Shown here one piece after another: positions 36,565 through 45,294 of a stretch of 64,000 bases of DNA. The stretch is from Gluconobacter japonicus (lineage in GTDB: Bacteria > Pseudomonadota > Alphaproteobacteria > Acetobacterales > Acetobacteraceae). The stretch lies in NCBI RefSeq assembly GCF_002723975.1, contig NZ_BEWO01000001.1, forward strand, positions 186,001-250,000, read 5' to 3'. The notes beneath the pieces were generated by a model. It saw only the letters and a list, made by a program, of their open reading frames with translations, had not been told where the DNA came from and searched no databases. Position numbers and translations under genes: made by a program. The number at the start of each line of letters is the position of its first letter. Positions within the stretch are counted from its first letter, which is position 1.

Positions 36565-37616
36565 CCGCAACCTGCGCCAGCCTCCCCTCGGCCTCCGTCG
36601 ATCTGCCGCGGAACTGTACGTTCGAGCCCGCAGACTGGCAGATCCTTGCCAGATCCTGGTATCCGGTTGCGCTGTCCCACGATCTGGGGGACAGCCCGAT
36701 GGGCGTGACTTTGCTGGATGCACCGCTGGTCGTCTATCGCGCGGATGGGGATATCGTGATCGCGGATGATCTCTGCCCGCATCGTGGTGTTCCCCTCAGC
36801 ATGGGCAATGGAAACGGCAAGACGATTGCCTGTGCCTATCACGGCTTCCGGTTTGGGCAGGATGGAAGGTGTGTGCGTGTTCCGGCCCATCCCGACAGCA
36901 AAATTCCGCCGAAACTACATCTGCGAACCTATCCGGTCGTCGAACGCTTCGGTCTGATCTGGACGTGTCTCCGCCCGACTGGGGAAACCAACCTGCCGCC
37001 CATGCCGCACTGGGATGATCCGGCGTTCCAGCAGATCACGTGCCCCTGGATCGACATCAAGGGCTTTGCCGGTCGCCAGGTCGAGGGTTTCATTGACGTT
37101 GCGCATTTCGCCTTCGTCCATACCGAGACGTTTGCCGATCCTGAAAACCCGATTGTTCCGTCCTATTCGCCCAAGCTGACCGAAACGGGTTTCGAGGCCG
37201 AATACCGCAGCAACGTTTCCAACTTTCCCCATGGGCTTCTGGGCGTTGAAGAGTTTGCAGACTTCGAATGGCTACGGCATTTCCGGGTTTTCCTGCCTTT
37301 TACCGCAACGCTGGAAATCCATTTTCCGAACGACGGCAGGCTCGTCATCATGAATGCTGCCTCTCCGGTTTCCGCCCGCGTAACGCGGATGTTCGCACCG
37401 ATCTGCCGGAACTTCGATACGACCGGATCGGTGGAGGATGTTTACGAGTTCAATCGACGCGTTTTTGAAGAAGATCGCCAGATTGTCGAAGCACAGAAGC
37501 CGGAAAATCTGCCGCTCGATCCAAATCTTGAAGCCCATGTCATGGCGGATCGGAGTTCCATTGCCTACCGTCGCGGTCTGCGCGGCATGGGCCTGAGCCA
37601 CTTCTTCACGGCCTGA
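36561..37616 (+). CDS. Rieske oxygenase, vanillate demethylase/ring-hydroxylase alpha-type
   Basis: The 351-residue protein binds a Rieske [2Fe-2S] cluster through CPHRG and CAYHG (about residues 74-97). The mononuclear iron site is DVAHFAFVH (about 178-186). Size and spacing match the single-component type such as vanillate O-demethylase oxygenase or related aromatic and amine demethylases. No ferredoxin or reductase gene is nearby, so it must use one elsewhere. Substrate is unknown. Expression seems to be limited by the hairpin upstream. Confidence 0.88.
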   Translation: MTATCASLPSASVDLPRNCTFEPADWQILARSWYPVALSHDLGDSPMGVTLLDAPLVVYRADGDIVIADDLCPHRGVPLSMGNGNGKTIACAYHGFRFGQDGRCVRVPAHPDSKIPPKLHLRTYPVVERFGLIWTCLRPTGETNLPPMPHWDDPAFQQITCPWIDIKGFAGRQVEGFIDVAHFAFVHTETFADPENPIVPSYSPKLTETGFEAEYRSNVSNFPHGLLGVEEFADFEWLRHFRVFLPFTATLEIHFPNDGRLVIMNAASPVSARVTRMFAPICRNFDTTGSVEDVYEFNRRVFEEDRQIVEAQKPENLPLDPNLEAHVMADRSSIAYRRGLRGMGLSHFFTA

Positions 37617-37617
37617 A

Positions 37618-37656
37618 TAAAAAAGAGGGGTCCCGGTTCAGGGACGCCTCCTTTTA
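37618..37656. terminator. Terminator between the Rieske and WD40 genes
   Basis: An imperfect GC stem with A run before and T run after (about 37618-37634 with 37641-37656) lies between two converging genes and can serve both. Confidence 0.75.
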
Positions 37657-37685
37657 TGATTCTGCATAACGAACGGACTGATCAG

Positions 37686-38723
37686 CTATTTTGCGGACAG
37701 GTCCACAACGCCAACCGTTCCCTCTTCCGTACCGAAAATGATCGCGCCCCCCTGCGGTGTGAAGCTGATACCCGTCACTTTTCCACGAGCATTTTTCTGC
37801 CCTGAGCAAAGAGGCAGGACGCGCTGATCCCCGCCGCCAATTTCGGCCAGCAGAACGGTGCCATCTTCATAGCCACCAGCAATGATGTCTTCCTTGGGGT
37901 TCGGGCAGACCGCACTGACGAACAGGCCCGGCAAGCGCGCCAGTTCAGACGGTGCCTTCCCCATCGGGCCGCCACCAAAGAACGGCCATAGCACAATGGC
38001 ATCTGCACCAGCCGTCGCCAGCCAGCGCCCATTGCGCGTAAACGCCATGGACCGCACCTGCTTTGGATAGCCACTCATGCGCATGTTGTGCTCATCGGCC
38101 AGACGCCAGCCGTGCAGATCGTTTTCCTGCATGGACGTCACAAGCGCCTCACCGCCCGGATGGATGGCAATTCCGATATGGCTGCCCTTCCATTCGAAGG
38201 GGCGCACTGTGTCGACCTTCGCCTGCACGAACCAGACCGATGCACCGTTGTAGTGCGAGGCTGCAACCCGCTTTCCCTTGGCGTCGAACACGATACCCGT
38301 CACGGATGACGGGTGATCCAGCGTTTTGAGCGTCGTCTTGCCTTCAGCCGCACGGACTTCCAGTTCACGCCCAGTCGAGAACGCAAGATGCGTGGTAGAT
38401 GTGGCGATACAATCGACCCAGCGTCGCCCTTCCCGCAAAACCTCAGTCCGACCATCGGCATAGGTCCGGACCAGCTTGCCGTCTTCACCACCCGTCAGAA
38501 ACGCATCAGGCAAGCAGTCCTGTGACAGGCAAAGTGCACCGTCATGAACCTGTAGAACGGTCCATGATCCCAGCGTGGTCATCTGATCGCGCGGGATGAG
38601 AATGATCTCGCCATCCGCAGTCGCCGCCGCGAATGTTTTGCCGTCACGCGACGACACAACACCGATGATCGGGCTTTCGAAACGGCGCTCGGCGCCGCGA
38701 TCTTCAATGATTTCCCGTGTCAT
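37686..38723 (-). CDS. WD40-repeat protein coupled to a COG0523 GTPase
   Basis: The 345-residue protein shows seven or so beta-propeller repeats, for example VRSMAFTRNGRWLATAGADA and VTGIVFDAKGKRVAASHYNG. No signal peptide is seen, so it is cytosolic. Its ATG (38723) overlaps the TGA of the COG0523 GTPase by four bases. The two products probably work together, with the propeller as a scaffold or client for metal insertion. Such pairings are known to recur in alphaproteobacteria, but the role is not established. Confidence 0.82.
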   Translation of the reverse strand: MTREIIEDRGAERRFESPIIGVVSSRDGKTFAAATADGEIILIPRDQMTTLGSWTVLQVHDGALCLSQDCLPDAFLTGGEDGKLVRTYADGRTEVLREGRRWVDCIATSTTHLAFSTGRELEVRAAEGKTTLKTLDHPSSVTGIVFDAKGKRVAASHYNGASVWFVQAKVDTVRPFEWKGSHIGIAIHPGGEALVTSMQENDLHGWRLADEHNMRMSGYPKQVRSMAFTRNGRWLATAGADAIVLWPFFGGGPMGKAPSELARLPGLFVSAVCPNPKEDIIAGGYEDGTVLLAEIGGGDQRVLPLCSGQKNARGKVTGISFTPQGGAIIFGTEEGTVGVVDLSAK

Positions 38724-39706
38724 TCCGCGATGCAACTTTCAAAGCCGCGACGCAGCTGCGGGCGGTTCAGGTTGCGGCCGATGAAGACCAGACGGGAATC
38801 CTGGCTCTCGCCGTCACGGAACGGACCAATGAAGTCTCCATCCGCCATCATATGCACGGCCTGGAAGGCAAAGCGCTGTTCTTCACCCTTGAAGTTCAGG
38901 ATGCCCTTGGAGCGCAGAATATCGCCGCCCTGTTCCTGAAGAAGCGCACCGATCCAGGCTTGAAAGCGCCGCTGGTCAATCTGTTCCTTCACGGAGAGGG
39001 AAATGCTGACGATGCCCTCTTCATGGGAGTGGTGATCGTTTTCCAGAAAGTCCGGCATTGTGGACAGAGCGCGCTGAAGATCAAAACCGCCACGATCCAG
39101 AATATCCGTCAGCTTGACGCCACCGTGCTGGGCTTCATGAATCTCAGCAACGGCATTGATCTGACGAATGCGGGCAACGATTTCCTTGCGGCGCTCTTCA
39201 TCCGCAAGATCGATCTTGTTCAGAACAATCACATCCGCAAACGCGATCTGACTGACAGCCTCGGGGCTTTCGTCCAGCGTCTGCATGACGTTGAAGGCAT
39301 CCACAACCGTGACGACGGCATCCAGACGGGCCTTTTCGCGGATGTTCTCATCCACGAAAAAAGTCTGGGCCACCGGTGCAGGATCGGCCAGACCGGTCGT
39401 CTCGACGATGATCCCGTCAAAGCGCCCGCGACGACGCAGCAGACCACCCAGAATGCGGATCAGATCGCCACGCACGGTGCAGCAGATGCAGCCGTTGTTC
39501 ATTTCGAACACTTCCTCGTCGGCATCCACCACAAGGTCATTGTCCACGCCAAGCTCGCCAAATTCATTGACGACCACAGCGTATTTGCGACCGTGTTCGG
39601 CGGTCAGGATATGGTTGAGCAGGGTGGTTTTTCCGGCTCCGAGAAAGCCTGTCAGAACGGTAACGGGAACGGTTCCGGTGCGTGCCGGGTCACTGGTGCT
39701 GGACAT
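38720..39706 (-). CDS. COG0523 family GTPase (CobW/YeiR-like metallochaperone)
   Basis: The 328-residue G3E GTPase has Walker A GFLGAGKTT (20-28), the metal-binding NGCICC, the ETTGLADPAPV box and the NKID specificity motif. A C-terminal CobW_C domain follows, with a short His/Asp-rich stretch (LENDHHSHEEG) that could hold metal. Members deliver zinc, cobalt or iron; cobalamin genes are absent nearby, so I do not name it cobW. It is translationally coupled to the WD40 gene. Confidence 0.88.
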   Translation of the reverse strand: MSSTSDPARTGTVPVTVLTGFLGAGKTTLLNHILTAEHGRKYAVVVNEFGELGVDNDLVVDADEEVFEMNNGCICCTVRGDLIRILGGLLRRRGRFDGIIVETTGLADPAPVAQTFFVDENIREKARLDAVVTVVDAFNVMQTLDESPEAVSQIAFADVIVLNKIDLADEERRKEIVARIRQINAVAEIHEAQHGGVKLTDILDRGGFDLQRALSTMPDFLENDHHSHEEGIVSISLSVKEQIDQRRFQAWIGALLQEQGGDILRSKGILNFKGEEQRFAFQAVHMMADGDFIGPFRDGESQDSRLVFIGRNLNRPQLRRGFESCIAE

Positions 39707-39727
39707 GAAGGGCCTCCGTAATCTGAG

Positions 39728-41026
39728 CTACGATATAGGCTTCTGCGAGCGGTCTTGAAAGCCATCGCGGAACGCCAGTCCAAGCCCCAGCAACAGAAAC
39801 CCCCACCCACCCAAAGGCAGGTTCAGGAAATCAGACGCTGAAGCAATGGGCCATTCCTGAATGAACACGGCCGCGAACAGACCAATGGAAATTGCTAAAC
39901 CCTGCCGCCCCGGCCAAAGGGCCTTGAGCCAGCAGGCAATCATAATAATGAACAGAATCAGGCCGGGAATGCCCGCATTCACCAGAGCCTGAAGGTAATG
40001 ATTGTGCGGATGCTGGACGCACAGATCCGTCCATCCACCCGGCGGGTGCTCCATAGAGAGCCATGGCACCCCATGAAACGTGGAGGGGTCCGCACAATGA
40101 TGACGATAGGCGTCGTAACCCTGTCCCAACAGCGGATGCTCCTGTGCCATGACGACAGCATGGGTATAGATTTCCCCATAGGGAGACTGGCTGAAATGCG
40201 TCAGTTGCTGCCGGGCCAGTACAACGAGATGCGAAAAGCTGCCCGGTGAGACCACGCTGGCGGCAAAGACCAGAAGCGGCATCAGAGCAGCGGCTACGAG
40301 TGCGGCCGGCCGCATGGGGCGATAGAGCAGCGCACAGATTCCGATCCCGAACAGGGACAGCGCGAAAGGCATCCGCTGCCCTGCCAGTACCATGATCGCC
40401 ACGGCCAGAACCGTTGCAGCGCACAGGCCCAGCGTGCGCGACAGACGTGTCTTCCAGCCTTCGATCAGTGTGCAGCCCAGCATCAGCATGGGGAGAATCA
40501 GACGTGAAAGCGGAGCAGCAGCCCGCGGATGCGTATAAGGACCAGTCAGGGTTCCGTCATGGAAGCGGGGAACGCCGAACAGATTGTAGCCGATTGTCGC
40601 CTGCAACAGCATCTGGACGGCAATATAGAGCCCGCATCCGCAGGTGACCCAGAGCGTTCGTTGACGCCAGACAGCGTCACGCAGAACCCAGCATCCCAAA
40701 GCAGCCGCGGCCACGGGAAAGCGGATCGCCGCGAGAGACTGCCCCAAAGCACCATGTCCACGTGAAACCCAAAGCGTGCAGAGCACCTGCCAAGCCCACC
40801 AGCAGAATGTGGCGACAATCCACGGTTCCCGCGCCCATCCCCACAGCCTGTTTCGGGCGGAATAAATCAGCAGAAGAACCGCCAGACAGTCCATATCCGC
40901 TTCCGCCAGCCCCCGAAGATGCGTGAGGGTCAGGGGCAGGATGACGGCAAGCCACTGGCCGAGGCGTGTAAGGGTCAAGGAAGACTGGCGCATAGACAAT
41001 CTGGATGGCGGGTTTCGACTTTCCAT
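39728..41026 (-). CDS. O-antigen ligase/polymerase family membrane protein (WaaL-like)
   Basis: The ~432-residue protein has about ten to twelve hydrophobic segments and the Wzy_C-type periplasmic loop with HPHNHYLQALVNAGIPG, the conserved histidine motif of O-antigen ligases. It may join O-polysaccharide to lipid A core or polymerise it. I chose the ATG at 41026 with AGGG seven bases upstream; an ATG at 41068 has its ribosome site too close. It lies 21 bases before the COG0523 gene on the same strand. Confidence 0.78.
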   Translation of the reverse strand: MESRNPPSRLSMRQSSLTLTRLGQWLAVILPLTLTHLRGLAEADMDCLAVLLLIYSARNRLWGWAREPWIVATFCWWAWQVLCTLWVSRGHGALGQSLAAIRFPVAAAALGCWVLRDAVWRQRTLWVTCGCGLYIAVQMLLQATIGYNLFGVPRFHDGTLTGPYTHPRAAAPLSRLILPMLMLGCTLIEGWKTRLSRTLGLCAATVLAVAIMVLAGQRMPFALSLFGIGICALLYRPMRPAALVAAALMPLLVFAASVVSPGSFSHLVVLARQQLTHFSQSPYGEIYTHAVVMAQEHPLLGQGYDAYRHHCADPSTFHGVPWLSMEHPPGGWTDLCVQHPHNHYLQALVNAGIPGLILFIIMIACWLKALWPGRQGLAISIGLFAAVFIQEWPIASASDFLNLPLGGWGFLLLGLGLAFRDGFQDRSQKPIS

Positions 41027-41085
41027 GCAACCACCCTGGCGGGTATGCGCTTTTTTGAAACAGTCCATTTCCTACGGAGACAGAC

Positions 41086-42084
41086 ATGTCCACCGACACC
41101 ATTCTCATTCCAGGCATTGATACGCCAATCTCTCGCGTTGCCCTTGGCACCTGGGCCATCGGTGGCTGGATGTGGGGCGGCCCTGACGATGAAAACGGCG
41201 TCCGCACCATTCATGCTGCCCTCGATGACGGTATCAACCTGATTGATACAGCCCCGGTTTACGGCTTCGGACATTCCGAAGAAGTTGTAGGCCGCGCGCT
41301 GGCGGAGAAGCCACACAAAGCGTTCGTTGCCACAAAGCTCGGCCTGAATTGGACGGACGACAAGCCGGAAGACCGGAAGGTTTTCCGTGACTCCCGCCCG
41401 GCTCGCATCCGACAGGAAGTCGAAGATTCTCTGCGCCGCCTGCGCGTTGAGACAATCGACCTTGAGCAGATCCACTGGCCAGACGCCAAGACGCCGGTTG
41501 ATGAAAGCGCACGCGAGCTTCAGAAGCTGCATCAGGAAGGTAAGATTCGCGCGCTTGGCGTTAGTAATTTCTCACCGGAACAAATGGATATTTTCCGCGA
41601 AGTCGCACCGCTCGCCACGATTCAGCCGCCGCTGAACCTGTTTGAGCGGACCTGTGAAAAGGACATTCTGCCGTACGCGAAGAAGAACAATGCCATTGTT
41701 CTGGCGTATGGCGCACTCTGTCGCGGGCTTCTGTCCGGCAAGATGAACAAGGACACGACGTTCCCGAAGGATGATCTGCGTTCGGGCGATCCGAAGTTCC
41801 AGAAACCGAAGTTCGAGAGCTATCTGGCCGCCGTCGAGGACTTCAAGAAGTTGGCTGCCAAGCGGGACAAGTCCGTTCTCGCTTTTGCTGTTCGGTGGGT
41901 GCTGGATCAGGGACCGGTCATTGCCCTCTGGGGCGCCCGTAAGCCAGAGCAGGTCTCAGGCGTTCGGGATGTCTTTGGCTGGTCCCTGACGGATGAAGAA
42001 AAGAAGGCCGTGGACGACATTCTGGCGCATCATGTACCAGAAGCCATCGACCCGACCTTTATGGGACCGCCGAACCGCGACTGA
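41086..42084 (+). CDS. NADP-dependent aldo/keto reductase (AKR11B-like)
   Basis: The 332-residue TIM-barrel enzyme has the AKR tetrad: Asp in NLIDTAPVYG, Tyr in VYGFGHSEE, Lys in ATKLGLNW and His in QIHWPD. The order of VALGTWAIGGWMWGG, PYAKKNNAIVLAYGALCRGLLSG and FMGPPNRD closely resembles what I recall of the Gluconobacter glycerol/aldehyde reductase AKR11B4. It may reduce sugar-derived aldehydes. CGGAGA upstream supports the ATG. The last 26 bases overlap the end of the converging glycosyltransferase gene. Confidence 0.9.
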   Translation: MSTDTILIPGIDTPISRVALGTWAIGGWMWGGPDDENGVRTIHAALDDGINLIDTAPVYGFGHSEEVVGRALAEKPHKAFVATKLGLNWTDDKPEDRKVFRDSRPARIRQEVEDSLRRLRVETIDLEQIHWPDAKTPVDESARELQKLHQEGKIRALGVSNFSPEQMDIFREVAPLATIQPPLNLFERTCEKDILPYAKKNNAIVLAYGALCRGLLSGKMNKDTTFPKDDLRSGDPKFQKPKFESYLAAVEDFKKLAAKRDKSVLAFAVRWVLDQGPVIALWGARKPEQVSGVRDVFGWSLTDEEKKAVDDILAHHVPEAIDPTFMGPPNRD

Positions 42085-43141
42085 AACTAACGGCCTGTTG
42101 GCGCAGTTCCAGAAGCTGCGCCCTTGCCTGTTCCAAACCGAACATAGCCGCTCTTTCGCGGCCTTTCTGACCTAGTTCAGATCTTAATGCTGCCTGATCC
42201 ATCAGGTGGCACAGAGCACCTTCCAAGGCTCCGGGTGCATCGGGAGATGCCAACAGTGCGGCACTTCCTACCACGTCAGGCAGTGCACCAACGGGAGAGA
42301 CAATCACCGCCGCTCCACATGCCATGGCTTCCAGAGCTGTCATGCCGAATGGTTCCGACCATCGACTGGGAACCACGACGATGGCAGCCTCAGCCATGGC
42401 GTCCAGAATCCGAGCATGTGGCTGGTAGCCTGTCATGAACACGCCCGCTTTTTCTGCCTCTGGCCTAAGCCTGGCGAGAAAAGGTGTCTCGGGGGAGTCT
42501 GGGCCGAACCTGTCTGCTCCCATGAGGGTTGCGGTCCATCCGGGATAACAGGAACGGATTGTTGCCCAGGCTCGAACGAAAGCGTCTACGCCTTTATCGG
42601 CAACGACACGCCCAGCAAAAAGAACGGTCTGCCGACGTGGACGCACTTCAGGGATATCTTCAAGCGTAATGCAATTTGGCTGGATAGCAACAGATAGTGG
42701 CCCGCACCTGTCCGAAAACCGTTCCACCACCCAGCGCGAAACCCCACACACCAGAAGTCTTTCTGCCAGACGCTGACGCTGGGCAGGCGTTTTCGCGCCA
42801 CGCATTGAGCCGGGATCATTGTGCAGGATCAGGCGAACAGGCGCGAAACGGGACAGAAACAGCGCAAGATCCGGGCGGTTATGAACTTCAATCAAATCAG
42901 GTTTGAAATCTCGCGCCTCAGACAAACAGGCCATGCCATATTTCAGACGCTGGGGAAGCGGCCAACCGGAGATTTCAAGGGGAACAAAAGACCCACCGGG
43001 CAAAGGGACATCAGTTATTGCTTTCCCGGTGATACGGTCTCCCGGTTGAGCCAGACGACTGACGAGCAGGGCAATCGCACCAGCATGGCCCTCCGCATAA
43101 GATTCACGCGGCGGGAGAACCGTCAGTACACGCAATGACAC
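42059..43141 (-). CDS. Glycosyltransferase, GT4 family
   Basis: The 360-residue protein has the GT-B two-domain pattern. The acceptor half ends near PDLIEVHNRPDLA, and the donor half contains TVLFAGRVVADKGVDAFV and the nucleotide-sugar motif EPFGMTALEAMACGAAVI (E-x7-E). It probably adds sugars to lipopolysaccharide or exopolysaccharide, in keeping with the WaaL-like gene nearby. The start is a GTG; the ribosome site is not strong. Its 3' end overlaps the aldo/keto reductase gene on the other strand. Confidence 0.85.
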   Translation of the reverse strand: MSLRVLTVLPPRESYAEGHAGAIALLVSRLAQPGDRITGKAITDVPLPGGSFVPLEISGWPLPQRLKYGMACLSEARDFKPDLIEVHNRPDLALFLSRFAPVRLILHNDPGSMRGAKTPAQRQRLAERLLVCGVSRWVVERFSDRCGPLSVAIQPNCITLEDIPEVRPRRQTVLFAGRVVADKGVDAFVRAWATIRSCYPGWTATLMGADRFGPDSPETPFLARLRPEAEKAGVFMTGYQPHARILDAMAEAAIVVVPSRWSEPFGMTALEAMACGAAVIVSPVGALPDVVGSAALLASPDAPGALEGALCHLMDQAALRSELGQKGRERAAMFGLEQARAQLLELRQQAVSFSRGSAVP

Positions 43142-43234
43142 CGCTTTCTTGGCCTTCCCCGACAGGTCACCAGCATTCAGGCCAGAGACGAAAACGAATT
43201 ACCAAACAGCACAGGGAGAGCGAAAGCCTATACG

Positions 43235-43420
43235 TCAGGAAGAATGCTGGAGTCTCTGTTCTTCCTCGATGCGCTGACGGCGAACGACTTTGCGGGTCTC
43301 ACGGAGAATGCGGTATTTTTCCAGGGCGGACAAACCTTCCCGACTGGACTTCCGACGAACGGGCGAACGCGTGGCTGCCGTGTCTGAAACAGATTTCCCG
43401 GTGTTCACAAAAGCGCCCAT
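43235..43420 (-). CDS. Small basic protein, unknown
   Basis: The 61-residue product is rich in arginine, lysine and glutamate. It ends in a long charged helix (about residues 28-58) that might form a coiled coil or bind nucleic acid. The ATG at 43420 has AGGGAAAG upstream, which makes it credible. No family is recognised. It lies 93 bases upstream of the glycosyltransferase gene on the same strand. Confidence 0.55.
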   Translation of the reverse strand: MGAFVNTGKSVSDTAATRSPVRRKSSREGLSALEKYRILRETRKVVRRQRIEEEQRLQHSS

Positions 43421-43609
43421 TATCTTTCCCTGCGGCTTAGAAAGAGAATCCAGACATATTACGTAACACAAGCAAACCAACTGGTATCGGAATAATTCTG
43501 ACCAGACAACCGCTAAACGCACGATACGGATAGGGGGTTTCTTCTCCTGACGTCGTAGGCCTTGAGTTCCGGGCTTCTATCGCGCACATGCCATAAAGAC
43601 TTTTCGACC

Positions 43610-43640
43610 CCGACCGCGCGCTGACCGTCGGCGCGTTTTT
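43610..43640 (+). promoter_or_regulatory. Terminator-like hairpin in the mtnA leader
   Basis: A 5-base GC stem (43617-43621 with 43631-43635) followed by T5 stands 12 bases before the mtnA start and right before its ribosome site. A competing stem (43610-43614 with 43627-43631) overlaps it. The layout resembles an attenuator, but no ligand-binding RNA is recognised. Confidence 0.4.
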
Positions 43641-43652
43641 CAGGAGCACTCC

Positions 43653-44747
43653 ATGAAGATCAATGGCACAGCCTATCGCAGTCTCTGGCGCCCTTCTGAC
43701 GACGCCAAAAGCATTCGCATTTTCGATCAGACGCGCTTTCCGTGGGAAGTGGAAATTCTTGAATTGCGCGACATGGGCGCTGTCGCTCATGCAATTCGCA
43801 GCATGCAGGTTCGTGGTGCGCCTCTGATTGGTGCCGTTGCAGCCTATGGGCTGGTTTTCGCGCTGCAGGATGACGCTTCTGATGCAGCTCTGGAGAAGGC
43901 GGCGGCTGACCTGATCGAAACGCGTCCAACAGCCATCAATCTCCGCTGGGCCATTGAGCGCATGGTGTCTCATCTGCGCGCCCTGCCAGCAGAACGCCGC
44001 GTTGATGCCGGGTATGTGGAAGCGGATTCGATCTGCGATGAAGACGTTCAGGTCAATGAAGCTATCGGCCGTCACGGGTTGGAACTCATCCGGGAGATCT
44101 GGGAGAGCAAGGGCCGTCAGGGCCGGGTGAACCTGCTGACGCATTGCAATGCCGGCTGGATTGCAACCGTGGACTGGGGCACCGCACTTGCCCCGATCTA
44201 CATGGCGCATGATGAGGACATCCCGGTGCATGTCTGGGTAGACGAGACCCGTCCCCGCAATCAGGGCAGCCTGCTGACGGCCTGGGAACTCGGCAGCCAT
44301 GGCGTGGCGCATACGGTCATCGCAGACAATGCTGGTGGCCATTACATGCAGGCTGGCGATGTTGATATGGTCATCGTCGGCACGGACCGCGTGACGGCAC
44401 AGGGCGATGTTGCCAACAAGATTGGCACCTATCTCAAGGCGTTGGCCGCCAGAGACAACAATGTTCCATTCTGGGTAGCGCTGCCATCCTCGACAATCGA
44501 CTGGCGCGTTTGCGATGGCGTGAAGGAAATCCCGATCGAAGAGCGGAGCCAGAACGAGGTTCTGTTCATGACGGGCCTGACGGAAAGCGGTGATCCGGGA
44601 CGTGTCCGCATCGCACCAGAAAACAGCCCGGCGGCCAATCCGGCTTTTGACGTAACGCCAGCCCGCCTGGTGACCGGTCTCATCACCGAGCGTGGCCGGT
44701 GTGATGCTTCCGAAGAAGGGCTGAAAAGTCTGTTCCCGGAAAGCTGA
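43653..44747 (+). CDS. mtnA: Methylthioribose-1-phosphate isomerase
   Basis: This 364-residue isomerase turns methylthioribose-1-phosphate into methylthioribulose-1-phosphate in methionine salvage. The motif NLLTHCNAG contains the catalytic cysteine (Cys165); the aspartate is in VGTDRVTAQGDVANKIG. RGAPLIGAVAAYG is also typical. No other salvage gene is adjacent. The CAGGAG site upstream fixes the start. Regulation may involve the leader hairpin. Confidence 0.95.
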   Translation: MKINGTAYRSLWRPSDDAKSIRIFDQTRFPWEVEILELRDMGAVAHAIRSMQVRGAPLIGAVAAYGLVFALQDDASDAALEKAAADLIETRPTAINLRWAIERMVSHLRALPAERRVDAGYVEADSICDEDVQVNEAIGRHGLELIREIWESKGRQGRVNLLTHCNAGWIATVDWGTALAPIYMAHDEDIPVHVWVDETRPRNQGSLLTAWELGSHGVAHTVIADNAGGHYMQAGDVDMVIVGTDRVTAQGDVANKIGTYLKALAARDNNVPFWVALPSSTIDWRVCDGVKEIPIEERSQNEVLFMTGLTESGDPGRVRIAPENSPAANPAFDVTPARLVTGLITERGRCDASEEGLKSLFPES

Positions 44748-44755
44748 GGACGATG

Positions 44756-44800
44756 AACTGTAGCCATTCCAGTTCTTCGGGACGAGTGGCTACAGTTTTC
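44756..44800 (+). terminator. Terminator after mtnA
   Basis: A perfect 11-base stem (44756-44766 with 44787-44797) with a 20-base loop is followed by a short T run. It lies eight bases after the mtnA stop. Confidence 0.8.
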
Positions 44801-44860
44801 TCAGGCGCACACTCCTCAGGCCCATTTGTTAGATCCGGCAGTCTGGGCCTTAAACTGGCC

Positions 44861-45055
44861 TTAGTAATAAAAACTGCCTTTACGCGGGGGGCTCAACAGC
44901 ATGTTTGCCGGCCTTCCACCCTGCACGTCCGGATGATTTTCCGGCATCTGATGTGCATCATATCGACCAAACTGCTCGCTTGTGAAAGTCTGACACCCTG
45001 TCAGCCCTGCCAAAAGACATACCATCAACAAGCCAGACGCGATTTTATAAATCAT
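44861..45055 (-). CDS. Small lipoprotein, unknown
   Basis: The 64-residue precursor has a lipoprotein signal ending in LLAGLTGC and a short polar tail rich in Pro and Arg. GAGG lies a few bases before the ATG at 45055. No family is recognised. It is probably anchored in the outer or inner membrane. Confidence 0.65.
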   Translation of the reverse strand: MIYKIASGLLMVCLLAGLTGCQTFTSEQFGRYDAHQMPENHPDVQGGRPANMLLSPPRKGSFYY

Positions 45056-45294
45056 CTGAACCTCATTCTTTACTGTATGCCGCACAAAAAACCGAAGTCT
45101 GTTACTTTCGACACTTTCAAGAAAATTGAAGCACTACTGGAACATCATCGCAAGTCATTGGTTCTCCCTCGCATCTGCACCGCCCAGAACACAGTGAAGT
45201 TCTCAGCGCCGCAAACCTGTCCCCCTGCTCGAAGAGTGTTGCCCTTGACGCTCCATCGCACTTGCCGTTCAAGATGATGCTTCATCGAGCCCGC
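45056..45294. other. Divergent region between two lipoprotein genes
   Basis: About 240 bases with no gene I can support and no clear promoter, repeat or RNA structure. Confidence 0.4.

Noticed and set aside
38717-39721. 334-codon plus-strand frame opposite the COG0523 GTPase gene
   Set aside because: The minus-strand frame has all GTPase motifs; the other has none.
43421-43652. SAM-I or SAM-II riboswitch before mtnA
   Set aside because: None of the conserved core sequences is present; only a terminator-like stem was found.
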